The notes beneath the pieces were generated by a model. The model ran no database searches. It was not told the DNA's origin and was given only the letters and a program-made list of their open reading frames with translations. A program made the translations under genes and the position numbers. Shown piece after piece: positions 39,000 to 48,318 of a DNA stretch of 64,000 bases; the stretch's first letter is position 1, and each line of letters opens with the position of its first letter. The DNA comes from Martinezella hainanensis (lineage in GTDB: Bacteria > Pseudomonadota > Alphaproteobacteria > Rhizobiales > Rhizobiaceae): assembly GCF_900094555.1 (NCBI RefSeq), contig NZ_FMAC01000001.1:1-64000 (forward strand), given 5' to 3'.

Positions 39000-40634
39000 C
39001 TACCCCTTCAAGACACCACCGGCAGCAACGACGGCCTCTGGCGTATCGACATCAAGATGGGCCGCCTCGCCGATCTCGACATCATTGACCGGAAGCCCCG
39101 ATGTTTCGATGATATGCCGCGCACCCACATCGCCTTCAAGCCGCATGACCGCGTTCAACACGGATCGTGGCAGGATAACGGGATTGCCGCGCTTGCCGCC
39201 GGATACCGCCCGTACGATCGCCTGGCCATTCGCCTGACGAAAGGCTGAGATCAAGGTTTTCAGATCGTCGCTGGTGACGCCGGGCATGTCGGCCAGCATG
39301 ACAAGAACGCCATCGGCCTTCTGAGCCGTTTGCGTACTGACGCCTGCAACCAGCGAACTGGCCATGCCCGAGACATAATCCGGATTGAACACCGGTTTGA
39401 CGGCGAGACCGCTTAATACGCCTTCGATCTCATCGCGACGATGCCCGGTGACGGCGACAATATCCGATACGCCACTTGCAATGGCGATAGATGCCGAACG
39501 ACGCACAAGCGGCACGCCGTCAAATTCGGCCAGAAGCTTGTGCGAACCACCCTCGCCCATGCGGCTCGCCTTTCCGGCGGCTAGCAAGACGATGGCAACC
39601 GATATATCCGATGGCGACTTGGCGGCGATGTCGCGCGGCCGCGGGCGTGATTGTATCTCCATGAGCAGACCTCCAACACCCATGCCACCGATATCCTGCC
39701 GCGTCGGTCGTTCGCCGGCTAATATGCGATCCAGCACCCAATCGAAACCATTCTCCTTTGGGCTGCGCGCGCATCCCGGCGCCCCGACGACATAGACATC
39801 TCCCACGCTGCCCAGAACCAATAAGTTACCGGGATCGACGGGCATGCCGACCTGGATGACCTCGCCGCCGGCAAGCCGGATCGCTTCCGGGATGACATCG
39901 CCGGTATCGATGACCGCCGAAGCGCCAAAGACGATCACCAGCTTTGGCATTCGATCGGACGCCGCCAGCGCACGACGGATCGCATCGGCAACGTCTCTTG
40001 CCCTGTGCACAACGCGCTCTTCCCGCTGCAGCCCGCTGCCCGAAGGCTGCAGGCGCTGCGAAAGTATCCTCGCCGTCTTGTCCATGACCGAGGCCTTCAG
40101 CGACGGCAGCTCCGTGGCAACAAGCGAAACGGCATGCGGTACGAATGGCTTGACCTCGAAAACCGGCATTCCCCTTAGAATCTCGACACCTGCAGCGATT
40201 TTAGCGCCCGAAACGGCAAGCGGAATGATCTTGAAGGTCGCGACCATGTCGCCCGCCCGCACAGGTACATGATCGGCAAGACAGGCGAGCGTAATCGCCG
40301 GATCGAGATTGTTGATCCGATCGACCGCTTCACGATTTGCAACGAAAAGGCCATCGACAGCGCTATGGACATTCACCCGTCCTGTCGCCGCTTCGGAAAA
40401 AGTCAGATGATCGGGTGCGACAGCCCGCGCCAGTCGGTCGGCCGCCTCGTCTTCCATGAGATCGCCCGGCTCGATACGCGCGGCGATAATGTGGTCGATT
40501 CCGGCCGCAGCGAGCCTCACGATATCGTCACCGACAAGCCTATGCCCTTTCGAGAAACTGCCATCGGCCAGCCGGACGGAATGGGCGAGAACTGCCCCCT
40601 CCGCCTCCGCCGTCAAAAATTCACCGAAGATCAT
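39000..40634 (-). CDS. MoeA-like/MobA-like fusion for molybdenum cofactor handling
   Basis: A 544-residue two-domain protein. The N-terminal ~340 residues resemble a molybdopterin-binding (MoeA/CinA-like) domain, with IVFGASAVIDTGDVIPEA and GAPGCARSPKENG. The C-terminal ~190 residues are a MobA/MocA-like nucleotidyltransferase with LLAAGKASRMGEGGSHKLL and a VLVMLADMPGV metal site. MocA makes the cytosine-dinucleotide form of the cofactor used by xanthine-dehydrogenase-type enzymes. The fusion would combine cofactor binding with nucleotide addition. Its start overlaps the upstream XdhC gene by four bases. Confidence 0.88.
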   Translation of the reverse strand: MIFGEFLTAEAEGAVLAHSVRLADGSFSKGHRLVGDDIVRLAAAGIDHIIAARIEPGDLMEDEAADRLARAVAPDHLTFSEAATGRVNVHSAVDGLFVANREAVDRINNLDPAITLACLADHVPVRAGDMVATFKIIPLAVSGAKIAAGVEILRGMPVFEVKPFVPHAVSLVATELPSLKASVMDKTARILSQRLQPSGSGLQREERVVHRARDVADAIRRALAASDRMPKLVIVFGASAVIDTGDVIPEAIRLAGGEVIQVGMPVDPGNLLVLGSVGDVYVVGAPGCARSPKENGFDWVLDRILAGERPTRQDIGGMGVGGLLMEIQSRPRPRDIAAKSPSDISVAIVLLAAGKASRMGEGGSHKLLAEFDGVPLVRRSASIAIASGVSDIVAVTGHRRDEIEGVLSGLAVKPVFNPDYVSGMASSLVAGVSTQTAQKADGVLVMLADMPGVTSDDLKTLISAFRQANGQAIVRAVSGGKRGNPVILPRSVLNAVMRLEGDVGARHIIETSGLPVNDVEIGEAAHLDVDTPEAVVAAGGVLKG

Positions 40635-41338
40635 AGCGCAGTGCCTTTTGGCGACGAGACATCCCGCCCGCGAAGCGAACCGATAATTTCAGCCAGAATG
40701 GCAACCGCGATCTCGGCCGGGCTTGCGGCGCCGATGGCAAGTCCGATCGGCGCATGAATGCGGGTAAGCTCGGCGTCGGTAAAACCCTCGCGCTTCAAGC
40801 GATCGAGCCGGCCGGCATGGGTCTTGCGGCTGCCGAGCGCACCGACGTAGAAACAGCCAGTCTTCAGCGCCTGGATGATGGGTTCGTCATCGATCTTCGG
40901 ATCGTGGGTCACGGCGACCAGCGCCATATAGCTGTCGAGCGGTCTTTCCTTGAGCGCATCCACCGGCCAGTCGGCAATCAGGTCGATGCCTTCGAACCGT
41001 TCCGGCGTTGCAAAGGCAGTGCGCGGATCGATGATCGTCACGTCGAAGCCAGCAAGGGCCGCCATACGCGCCAGGATCTGGCTGATATGCACGGCGCCAA
41101 TGATGACGATGCGCGGCGGCGGCAGATGCACGTTGAAGAACAGGCTCTGCCCGCCGACATCAAGCGCCCCGGACTTGCCTGAACGGAATGCCGCTGAAGC
41201 AGCATCGGCGAGAGCGCCTTCCAGCACATCGCCCTCCACGATCAGCCGATCCGCTCCACCGGAAAGATCAGTGACGAGGATCGCCGCCTGCCGCCTGCGC
41301 CGCATCTCATTCAGCCGCGCCAATATCTGACGGTCCAT
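40631..41338 (-). CDS. XdhC-type maturation factor, Rossmann part
   Basis: A 235-residue XdhC/CoxI protein. It begins with a short N-domain and contains the Rossmann-like nucleotide loop VIIGAVHISQILARMAAL, then IIDPR and ALGSRKTHAGRLDRL with IGAASPAEIAVAI, as in XdhC. XdhC proteins bind molybdenum cofactor and insert the sulfurated form into molybdenum hydroxylases. The N-terminal CoxI domain is encoded in the next gene upstream, so XdhC is split in two. It overlaps both neighbours. Confidence 0.88.
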   Translation of the reverse strand: MDRQILARLNEMRRRRQAAILVTDLSGGADRLIVEGDVLEGALADAASAAFRSGKSGALDVGGQSLFFNVHLPPPRIVIIGAVHISQILARMAALAGFDVTIIDPRTAFATPERFEGIDLIADWPVDALKERPLDSYMALVAVTHDPKIDDEPIIQALKTGCFYVGALGSRKTHAGRLDRLKREGFTDAELTRIHAPIGLAIGAASPAEIAVAILAEIIGSLRGRDVSSPKGTAL

Positions 41339-41667
41339 CAGGCGAGCCTTTCAACGTAGACGCGGATGCGGCCGCCGCAGGAAAGGCCGACCCGCCAGGC
41401 GGTCTCATCGGCAACGCCGAATTCCAGCATGCGCGACTTGCCGGTCTCGATGACGTCAAGCGCCTCGGTGATGACGGCGCCTTCGACGCAACCGCCGGAA
41501 ACCGAGCCATGAAAATTACCTTCGCCGTCAATCACGAGATGACTGCCCGAGGGCCGTGGCGCCGAACCCCAGGTATCGACGACCGTCGCCATGGCCACGC
41601 TGCGGCCTGCCGACACCCATTCCTCCGCGATCACAAGCGGATCCAGACTTTCGGATATATCTGACAT
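41338..41667 (-). CDS. XdhC/CoxI N-terminal domain protein
   Basis: A 109-residue protein equal to the N-terminal CoxI domain of XdhC: TWGSAPRPSGSHLVID, GSVSGGCVEGAV and GLSCGG. The paired Cys residues are conserved in the family and linked to cofactor or sulfur handling. ATG at 41667 (MSDISESLDP) has GAGG upstream. Its stop shares one base with the Rossmann part's start, so the two halves are probably made together. Confidence 0.88.
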   Translation of the reverse strand: MSDISESLDPLVIAEEWVSAGRSVAMATVVDTWGSAPRPSGSHLVIDGEGNFHGSVSGGCVEGAVITEALDVIETGKSRMLEFGVADETAWRVGLSCGGRIRVYVERLA

Positions 41668-41674
41668 CGGAGCC

Positions 41675-42922
41675 TCATTGCTTGCCGAGAAACCGTCGCG
41701 GATCATAGGTATCCGCGCGGCCGGCTGTAAGGGCCGATACGAGATCGGCCAGAGATAATAGATTGTGAACGGGGCGGAATTCGTCAACATGCGGCAGCAT
41801 CGCTTTTACACCGCGAGCGCGTGCCTCGAAACCCTCGAAGCGCAGCAAAGGGTTGAGCCAGATGAGCCGCCGACAGGAGCGATGCAGGCGATCCATTTCT
41901 TGCGCCAGTAATTCCACGCCTTCGCGCTCCAGCCCATCAGTGATCAAGAGCACGATCGCGCCCTGTCCCAGCACCCGACGCGCCCAGAGTTTGTTGAATT
42001 CCGTCAGCGTCTCGCCGATCCGTGTCCCGCCGGACCAGTCGCGCACGGCCACCGCGCATTCATCCAGCGCCTGATCGGGATCCTTGTGGCGCATCGCCCG
42101 TGTCACGTTGGTCAGGCGTGTGCCGAACAGAAACGTATGCACACGTCGCCGCCGCTCGGTCAGCACATGCAGGAAATGCAGGAAGATACGCGTATACTGG
42201 CTCATCGAGCCGGAGATATCGGCGAGAACGACCAATGGCGGCTGTATTTCCTTCGGTTGCCGAAAGCGCGGCAGAATCAGCGCCCCTCCCGTGCGCAGCG
42301 CTGAGCGCATGGTCGCCCGCGGATCGACCTTGACCGGCGTGAGGGATGGAGCAAAACGGCGTGTACGGACCCGGTCGAGCGGCAATCGCAGCTTTTCGAG
42401 TTCCTTCTTGGCGACCGCAATCTCGGCTGCCGACATCTGCGCGAAGTCCAGATGGCGCAAGACCTCACTGCCGGAGGTGGTAAAGCGCGCGTCGATCTCG
42501 ACATCAGGCGTCTCGTGCTGCGGCTGCCGGTCGTTGCGATTGTTCAGCAAGGCATCGCTTGCCCGGCTCTCACCCGGCTTCGGCTTTTCCTTCTCGCGAT
42601 GATCCGGGGCAACAGGCGACATCATCGCGATCATCTTGGCGACCAGATCGCGCGAGCGCCAGAACAGCCGGAACGCTTCGTCGAAAACAGCAAGATCTTC
42701 ATGCCGCTTGACGAAGACGGAACAGAGGGCGGCATGGAACTCGTCGCGGGAGCCGATGCCGATAGCCTCGACCGCTTCGATAGCGTCGGCAATGGCACCG
42801 GGTCCGATCTTCAACCCGGCCTTGCGCAGCGTCCGACCGAACAGCACGATATTATCGGCGAGCCGCCCGTCACCGGCTGGTGACGACGCTACGATAGTGC
42901 CATCTTGCCCACCCGGTTCCAT
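41675..42922 (-). CDS. CoxE-type VWA domain protein
   Basis: A 415-residue protein with a C-terminal von Willebrand A domain. The metal-site motif is LADISGSMSQY (Asp-x-Ser-x-Ser), followed by a later TRIGETLTEF segment. This arrangement is typical of CoxE, which works with the MoxR ATPase CoxD to activate the carbon monoxide dehydrogenase class of enzymes. It lies three bases downstream of the MoxR gene and seven before the CoxI-domain gene. Confidence 0.9.
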   Translation of the reverse strand: MEPGGQDGTIVASSPAGDGRLADNIVLFGRTLRKAGLKIGPGAIADAIEAVEAIGIGSRDEFHAALCSVFVKRHEDLAVFDEAFRLFWRSRDLVAKMIAMMSPVAPDHREKEKPKPGESRASDALLNNRNDRQPQHETPDVEIDARFTTSGSEVLRHLDFAQMSAAEIAVAKKELEKLRLPLDRVRTRRFAPSLTPVKVDPRATMRSALRTGGALILPRFRQPKEIQPPLVVLADISGSMSQYTRIFLHFLHVLTERRRRVHTFLFGTRLTNVTRAMRHKDPDQALDECAVAVRDWSGGTRIGETLTEFNKLWARRVLGQGAIVLLITDGLEREGVELLAQEMDRLHRSCRRLIWLNPLLRFEGFEARARGVKAMLPHVDEFRPVHNLLSLADLVSALTAGRADTYDPRRFLGKQ

Positions 42923-42925
42923 GGC

Positions 42926-43855
42926 TCAACCTGCTGCGAGCAGCTCCAATTTCACTTCATCCAGAACGCGCTTGCCCTCGGCGCCCTGGATGCGAGCGAT
43001 ATCATCCTGGTATTTCAACAGTGTGCCCAAAGTGTCAGAAACTGTTTCGGGATCGAGCGCCAGACGATCGAGTTCGGTCAGGGCGGTCGCCCAGTCGATC
43101 GTTTCGGCAACCCCCGGGTTCTTGAAAAGGTCGAGCGTGCGCAGCTTCTGCACATAGGCGACGATTTGATGCGAAAGCGCTTCGTTGCAGCCAGGCACCT
43201 TGCGGCGAATGATTTCGAGCTCCTGCTCGGCCTGCGGATAGTCGACCCAATGATAGAGGCAGCGCCGTTTCAAAGCGTCATGCACTTCGCGCGTTCGATT
43301 GGTGGTGATGATGACAATCGGCGGCTCCGCGGCGCGGATCGTGCCGAGTTCCGGCACCGTCACCTGAAAATCGGACAGCACTTCCAGCAGGAAGGCCTCG
43401 AAAGCCTCATCCGTGCGATCCAGCTCGTCGATCAAGAACACGGGCGCGCGTCCGCCAACGGCCGATAGCGCTTGCAGCACCGGACGGCGGATCAGATAGC
43501 GCTCGGAAAAGATATCCGCCTCGATACGGTCGCGATCAGTGAGGCCCGATGCTTCGGCGAGCCGTATTTCCAGCATCTGGGCCGGATAGTTCCATTCGTA
43601 GACGGCCGAGGAAACATCAAGCCCTTCGTAACACTGCAGCCGGATGAGCGGCCGGTCGAGAGCCTTCGACAGGACCTTGGCGATTTCGGTCTTGCCGACA
43701 CCGGCCTCGCCCTCCAAAAAGAGCGGCCGCTTCATCTTCAACGCGAGAAAAAGAACCGTGCCGAGCGCGCGTCCGGCCAGATAGTCATGAGCGCCGAGCA
43801 GCGCCATCGTCTCATCGATCGAACTCGGCAGCGAAGGTAATGTCTGATCCGCCAT
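42926..43855 (-). CDS. MoxR family AAA ATPase (CoxD-like)
   Basis: A 309-residue AAA+ chaperone. Walker A is GEAGVGKTE (about residues 49-57) and Walker B is VFLIDELDRTDE, with the sensor segment IITTNRTREVHDALKRR. MoxR ATPases act with VWA proteins to assemble metal enzymes; the order MoxR then VWA then XdhC matches the coxDEF maturation set. Its place in the operon makes a CoxD role likely. Confidence 0.9.
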   Translation of the reverse strand: MADQTLPSLPSSIDETMALLGAHDYLAGRALGTVLFLALKMKRPLFLEGEAGVGKTEIAKVLSKALDRPLIRLQCYEGLDVSSAVYEWNYPAQMLEIRLAEASGLTDRDRIEADIFSERYLIRRPVLQALSAVGGRAPVFLIDELDRTDEAFEAFLLEVLSDFQVTVPELGTIRAAEPPIVIITTNRTREVHDALKRRCLYHWVDYPQAEQELEIIRRKVPGCNEALSHQIVAYVQKLRTLDLFKNPGVAETIDWATALTELDRLALDPETVSDTLGTLLKYQDDIARIQGAEGKRVLDEVKLELLAAG

Positions 43856-43874
43856 GATAACTCCCTTGCAGGGG

Positions 43875-44405
43875 TTATAGCGTGTGATAGCCCCGGTTCA
43901 TATAGAGCAATGCCGGCTTTGGCTCGCTGTAGCGTATGGCCATCACCTCGCCGAAGATGATGTTGTGCGTGGACGCCTGCTTGATCTCGAGCACGCGGCA
44001 ATCGAAAGCGGCAAGCGCATCGCTGAGCACGGGCGCACCCGTCACCAACGTCTCGAACTTGCCGGCAGCGAAGCGTTCGTCCACGGTAAGCTGCGTCTTT
44101 CCAGAAAAGGCGTCGGCCAGGGATTGATGGTCCGCACCAAGGGTATTCAGAGCAAAAATGCCGCTCTTGAAGAATATCTCGTTCTTGGCGTTGCTATTAT
44201 TTAGGCAGATCAGAACAGTGGCCGGGCTATCCGACACCGAACAGGCGGCGGTGATCGTGACACCACGTCGTTCCGAACCTAGCGCGGTCGTCACCAGCTG
44301 CACATGCCCCGCATAACGGCTCATGGCATCGCGATAAAGCGCCGGGTCCATACGTTGCCTGTCTAGCACCACCGTCTCCTTTGTTGAGTCGTGCTTGCCT
44401 GTCAT
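43875..44405 (-). CDS. Flavin reductase-like FMN-binding protein
   Basis: A 176-residue flavin reductase domain protein. HVQLVTTALGSERRGVTITAACSVSD, CLNNSNAKNE and FALNTLG outline the FMN-binding split-barrel. Such proteins supply reduced FMN to monooxygenases, but none is adjacent. It is the first gene of the molybdenum-maturation operon, 19 bases before the MoxR gene. Why a flavin reductase leads this set is unclear; it may serve the unidentified target enzyme. Confidence 0.88.
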   Translation of the reverse strand: MTGKHDSTKETVVLDRQRMDPALYRDAMSRYAGHVQLVTTALGSERRGVTITAACSVSDSPATVLICLNNSNAKNEIFFKSGIFALNTLGADHQSLADAFSGKTQLTVDERFAAGKFETLVTGAPVLSDALAAFDCRVLEIKQASTHNIIFGEVMAIRYSEPKPALLYMNRGYHTL

Positions 44406-44477
44406 TCAATATGACGGTCAGGTGTTAGCTTTTCTACAATAGCATTATTGAAAACAGAGCGATTTTGCTGCTTTTTC

Positions 44478-44506
44478 TTTGACGATGCCCTTGAGACGGA
44501 TAAATA
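44478..44506 (+). promoter_or_regulatory. Predicted promoter of the substrate-binding protein gene
   Basis: TTTGAC (44478-44483) and TAAATA (44501-44506) are separated by 17 bases, with a leader of about 25 bases to the ATG at 44538. It faces away from the molybdenum-maturation operon. Confidence 0.6.
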
Positions 44507-44537
44507 GGGCAGGAAAATTGTCCGGGATACTCCATCG

Positions 44538-45623
44538 ATGAACGTTCTGCGTCGCCTTCCGCTCCTGTTTGCGCTGCTTTCGGCAGCCGGCAGCAGCTAT
44601 GCCGCTGGAATCCACATCGGCGTCGTGGCACCGCAGGACGGTAATTTCGCGACGCTCGGCGCACAAATCATCGCCGGCGCCAATTTCGACATACAAGCGC
44701 ATAACAACACGGCGACCATTGTCGGCGAGCCCTGTACCGAAGATGGCGGCCGGGCCGCCGCCGAAGCCCTAATTGCGGCAAAGGTGCAAGTGGCAATCGG
44801 CTTTCTCTGCACGGAAACACTGGAAGGTGCCTTGCCGCGCCTTAAGGAAGCCGGCATTCCGGCGATTACCGTTTCTGTGCGCTCGCGCATCCTCATGGAA
44901 GATGCACTGAAGAATGGATGGCCACTCTTCCGCCTCGCCCCGGTCGATAGTGCCGAGGCGGCGATGGCCATCACCACCATCCTGAAAAATTGGGCAGCAG
45001 AGCCGATGGCGCTGATCGACGACGGCACGATCCACGGACGGGAGCTGGTTGGGGCGATCCGCAACGCTCTTGAGGAAAAAGGCCTGAAGCCCGTCTTCAC
45101 GGATACTTATAGGCCGGGCCAAGACCAGCAGATCGCGCTTGTGCGCCGTCTCAAGAAGGCCGGTGCCACGCGCGTTTTTATCGGCGGTGATCGCAGCGAT
45201 GTCGCAGTAATTGCACGTGACGCCAAGAACGAAAATATTCCGCTAACCATCATGGGCGGCGATGCAATGCGCGCCGCTGATCAGCCGGTACCTCTTCTGG
45301 AAGGTGTGCAGGCAATTGCACTGCCCGACTATGCCAATCTGTTCGTAGCACAGCCATACGTACAAAATTTGCGCGCCGCCGGTATCGAACCGGATGGATA
45401 TGTTCTGCCGGCTGCGGCCGCCTCTCAGATCGCCAATCAGGCTGGGGAAGATGCAAAAAAGGCAGGAAACAAGTCTATAGCCGATGAGCTTGTCGGTACG
45501 TCTTTCCTGACTGCAATCAACGTGTTCACGTTCGGCCCTAACCACGAATTGACCGAAAATCCTTATTGGCTGCAAGAATGGCGTGGCAACACCTTCGTGC
45601 GAGTTAAGGCTCCGTCGAACTAA
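44538..45623 (+). CDS. Branched-chain amino acid-type ABC substrate-binding protein
   Basis: A 361-residue periplasmic binding protein (Peripla_BP_6 type) with a signal peptide ending SSYA. IHIGVVAPQDGNFATLGAQIIAG is the typical first strand, with conserved segments near the hinge (YRPGQDQQIALVRRLKKAG). No permease or ATPase gene is adjacent, so it may be an orphan receptor or serve a transporter elsewhere. The ligand cannot be predicted. Confidence 0.87.
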   Translation: MNVLRRLPLLFALLSAAGSSYAAGIHIGVVAPQDGNFATLGAQIIAGANFDIQAHNNTATIVGEPCTEDGGRAAAEALIAAKVQVAIGFLCTETLEGALPRLKEAGIPAITVSVRSRILMEDALKNGWPLFRLAPVDSAEAAMAITTILKNWAAEPMALIDDGTIHGRELVGAIRNALEEKGLKPVFTDTYRPGQDQQIALVRRLKKAGATRVFIGGDRSDVAVIARDAKNENIPLTIMGGDAMRAADQPVPLLEGVQAIALPDYANLFVAQPYVQNLRAAGIEPDGYVLPAAAASQIANQAGEDAKKAGNKSIADELVGTSFLTAINVFTFGPNHELTENPYWLQEWRGNTFVRVKAPSN

Positions 45624-45703
45624 GGCGATCCGTTCCGGCGGTTGTTCGCCCGCAAGAGCGGTGCTAATCCAGACGCGAAAAAACAGATGGAGTGCAGCTA
45701 CCC

Positions 45704-46390
45704 ATGACCTTGCCGATCCGCATTGCCCCTTCCATTCTCGCAGCAGACTTCGCCAAGCTCGGACAGGAAGTCAAGGATGTGACCGAAGCCGGAGCCGACT
45801 GGATCCATCTCGACGTCATGGATGGCCATTTCGTGCCGAATATTTCGTTCGGCGCCGATGTCATCAAGGCGCTTCGGCCCTATACGACAGCCACCTTCGA
45901 CTGCCACCTGATGATCTCGCCCGCCGACCCCTATCTGGAGGCCTTCGCCAAGGCCGGCTGTGATCGCATCACGGTTCATGCCGAAGCCGGCGTGCATCTG
46001 CATCGCTCGCTGCAGACGATCCGCCATCTCGGCAAGAAGGTCGGCGTCACCCTCAATCCGGCAACGCCGCTTTCCATCTTGGAAAACGTGCTCGACGATA
46101 TCGACCTGATCCTGATCATGTCCGTCAATCCCGGCTTCGGTGGCCAGAAGTTCATCCCCGCCATGGCCGACAAAATCCGCAACGCCAAGTCTATGATCGG
46201 TGACAGGCCGATCGAGCTCGAAGTCGATGGCGGCGTCTCGGTCGAGACCGCTCCGCTCATCACGGCGTCCGGCGCCAACGTCCTCGTGGCCGGCTCTGCC
46301 ATCTTCAAGGGCGAATCGGTTGAAGCCTATCGCCAGACCGTTGGCGATCTCCGGGCTGCCGCCGAACGAGGCCGCGTTGGATCAAACTAA
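45704..46390 (+). CDS. rpe: Ribulose-phosphate 3-epimerase
   Basis: A 228-residue TIM-barrel enzyme interconverting ribulose-5-phosphate and xylulose-5-phosphate in the pentose phosphate pathway. Diagnostic segments are [34 protein letters not shown] and the late EVDGGVS. ATG 45704 has GGAGTG about 11 bases upstream; a GTG at 45692 is possible. The 3' end overlaps the next gene by 14 bases. Confidence 0.95.
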   Translation: MTLPIRIAPSILAADFAKLGQEVKDVTEAGADWIHLDVMDGHFVPNISFGADVIKALRPYTTATFDCHLMISPADPYLEAFAKAGCDRITVHAEAGVHLHRSLQTIRHLGKKVGVTLNPATPLSILENVLDDIDLILIMSVNPGFGGQKFIPAMADKIRNAKSMIGDRPIELEVDGGVSVETAPLITASGANVLVAGSAIFKGESVEAYRQTVGDLRAAAERGRVGSN

Positions 46391-46898
46391 TCCAACCAAT
46401 GTCATTACAGCGACGGGCCGGACACGGTCCGTCGCCTCGCATTGTTTGGAAATCTTCGCTGGCGCCATCGGTTGGGGCGCGGCCATGGCCGCATCGGCAC
46501 TTGCTGCCCTCTATTTGCGCAATGGCCTTCTGACCAGCCACCTCACCGCTCTCATGCTCGTCTATTTCTTTGGCGGCGCCCTTGCCTGGCCCGTTCTCGT
46601 GCCGCTTGCACGGCGTTTCACCCGCCGGCGGCCGATCAGCGCCCGCTTCGCGGCCTTCTTCCTGGCGCTGTCCATCGGCACCGTGGCTATGACGGCATTT
46701 CTCTTCGCCATGGACTATCGCTGGTTCTATTCCCGCTGGCACGCGCCGTTCGGCTCACTCATCTGGACGTTCCAGTTTCTCTTCACCGGCGCCAGCGCCG
46801 TCTACCAGTTCGCCGTCCTCGGCCTCATCCTGTTTATGCCGCTCGGCCTGCTATGCCTGATCGTCGTTTCGGCCTATCTTGCGCGACAAGTCCGTTGA
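46377..46898 (+). CDS. Inner-membrane protein of unknown function
   Basis: A 173-residue protein with about four hydrophobic helices, starting at a TTG (46377) inside the end of rpe, with GAGG five bases upstream. An Arg-rich loop ([14 protein letters not shown]) follows helix 2. I recognise no family. Fourteen bases of overlap with rpe suggest translational coupling; a link to purB (119 bases downstream) is less sure. Confidence 0.7.
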   Translation: MDQTNPTNVITATGRTRSVASHCLEIFAGAIGWGAAMAASALAALYLRNGLLTSHLTALMLVYFFGGALAWPVLVPLARRFTRRRPISARFAAFFLALSIGTVAMTAFLFAMDYRWFYSRWHAPFGSLIWTFQFLFTGASAVYQFAVLGLILFMPLGLLCLIVVSAYLARQVR

Positions 46899-47016
46899 GG
46901 CGCTCAAAAGACTGCTCCGACAAACATTGTGCCCATGAAACATTGTGATTGCCGCCCGTCTTTGTTATGGGGGCGCCGAGTTCTCCCTTTCCGTCAGCCA
47001 AGAAAGCTTTGAGCCT

Positions 47017-48318
47017 ATGATCCCGCGCTACTCCCGACCGGAAATGGTCGCCATCTGGTCTCCCGAAACCAAATTCCGTATCTGGTTCGAGATCGAGGCC
47101 CATGCCTGTGACGCGCTGGCCACTCTCGGCGTCATTCCGAAATCCGCAGCCGACACCATCTGGGAAAAGGGCGGCAAGGCGACCTTCGACGTCGCACGTA
47201 TCGACGAGATCGAGGCCGTCACCAAGCACGACGTCATCGCATTCCTGACGCATCTGGCCGAAATCGTCGGCCCCGATGCCCGTTTCGTCCACCAGGGCAT
47301 GACCTCCTCCGACGTGCTCGACACCTGCTTCAACGTCCAGCTCGTGCGCGCCAGCGACCTGCTGCTCGCCGATATCGACAAGCTGCTGGAGGCCCTGAAG
47401 CGCCGCGCTTTCGAGCATAAGGACACCGTCACCATCGGCCGTTCGCATGGCATCCACGCCGAACCCACCACCTTCGGCGTCAAGCTGGCGCTTGCCTATG
47501 CCGAATTCGAGCGCTGCAAGCAGCGCCTGATCGCCGCCCGCGAGGAAGTCGCTACCTGCGCCATCTCCGGCGCCGTCGGCACCTTCGCCAATATCGACCC
47601 ACGCGTCGAAGAGCATGTCGCGGCCGCCCTCGGCCTGAAGCCGGAGCCGGTCTCGACCCAGGTCATCCCGCGCGACCGTCACGCGATGTTCTTCGCGACC
47701 CTCGGCGTCGTCGCCTCCTCGATCGAGCGTCTCGCCACCGAAATCCGCCATCTGCAGCGCACCGAAGTTCTGGAAGCGGAGGAATATTTCTCTCCGGGCC
47801 AGAAGGGCTCGTCCGCCATGCCGCACAAGCGCAATCCGGTGCTGACGGAAAACCTGACGGGTCTTGCCCGCATGGTCCGCTCCTACTCGATCCCGGCCAT
47901 GGAGAACGTCGCCCTCTGGCATGAGCGCGATATCTCGCACTCGTCCGTCGAGCGCATGATCGGCCCGGACGCGACCGTCACTCTTGATTTCGCGCTCGCC
48001 CGCATGACAAGCGTCATCGACAAGCTTCTCGTCTACCCGGACAATATGATGAAGAATCTGAACAAGTTCCGTGGACTTGTTCATTCGCAGCGCGTGCTGC
48101 TGGCCCTCACTCAGGCTGGCGTTTCCCGTGAGGATTCCTATCGCCTGGTCCAGCGCAACGCCATGAAGGTCTGGGAAGAAGGCAAGGATTTCCTCGAGGA
48201 ACTGCTCGCTGACCAGGAAGTGCGTGCGGCCCTCTCGGAAGAGGACATCCGCGAGAAGTTCGACCTTGGCTATCACACCAAGCATGTAGGCACGATCTTC
48301 AAGCGGGTTTTCGGCTAG
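47017..48318 (+). CDS. purB: Adenylosuccinate lyase
   Basis: A 433-residue lyase of the fumarase superfamily acting twice in purine synthesis, releasing fumarate from SAICAR and adenylosuccinate. The signature loop is SSAMPHKRNP, and TSSDVLDTCFNVQL, GRSHGIHAEPTTFG and the start MIPRYSRPEM are typical. ATG 47017 gives the normal N-terminus. Its 3' end overlaps the convergent iron permease-like gene by 20 bases. Confidence 0.96.
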   Translation: MIPRYSRPEMVAIWSPETKFRIWFEIEAHACDALATLGVIPKSAADTIWEKGGKATFDVARIDEIEAVTKHDVIAFLTHLAEIVGPDARFVHQGMTSSDVLDTCFNVQLVRASDLLLADIDKLLEALKRRAFEHKDTVTIGRSHGIHAEPTTFGVKLALAYAEFERCKQRLIAAREEVATCAISGAVGTFANIDPRVEEHVAAALGLKPEPVSTQVIPRDRHAMFFATLGVVASSIERLATEIRHLQRTEVLEAEEYFSPGQKGSSAMPHKRNPVLTENLTGLARMVRSYSIPAMENVALWHERDISHSSVERMIGPDATVTLDFALARMTSVIDKLLVYPDNMMKNLNKFRGLVHSQRVLLALTQAGVSREDSYRLVQRNAMKVWEEGKDFLEELLADQEVRAALSEEDIREKFDLGYHTKHVGTIFKRVFG

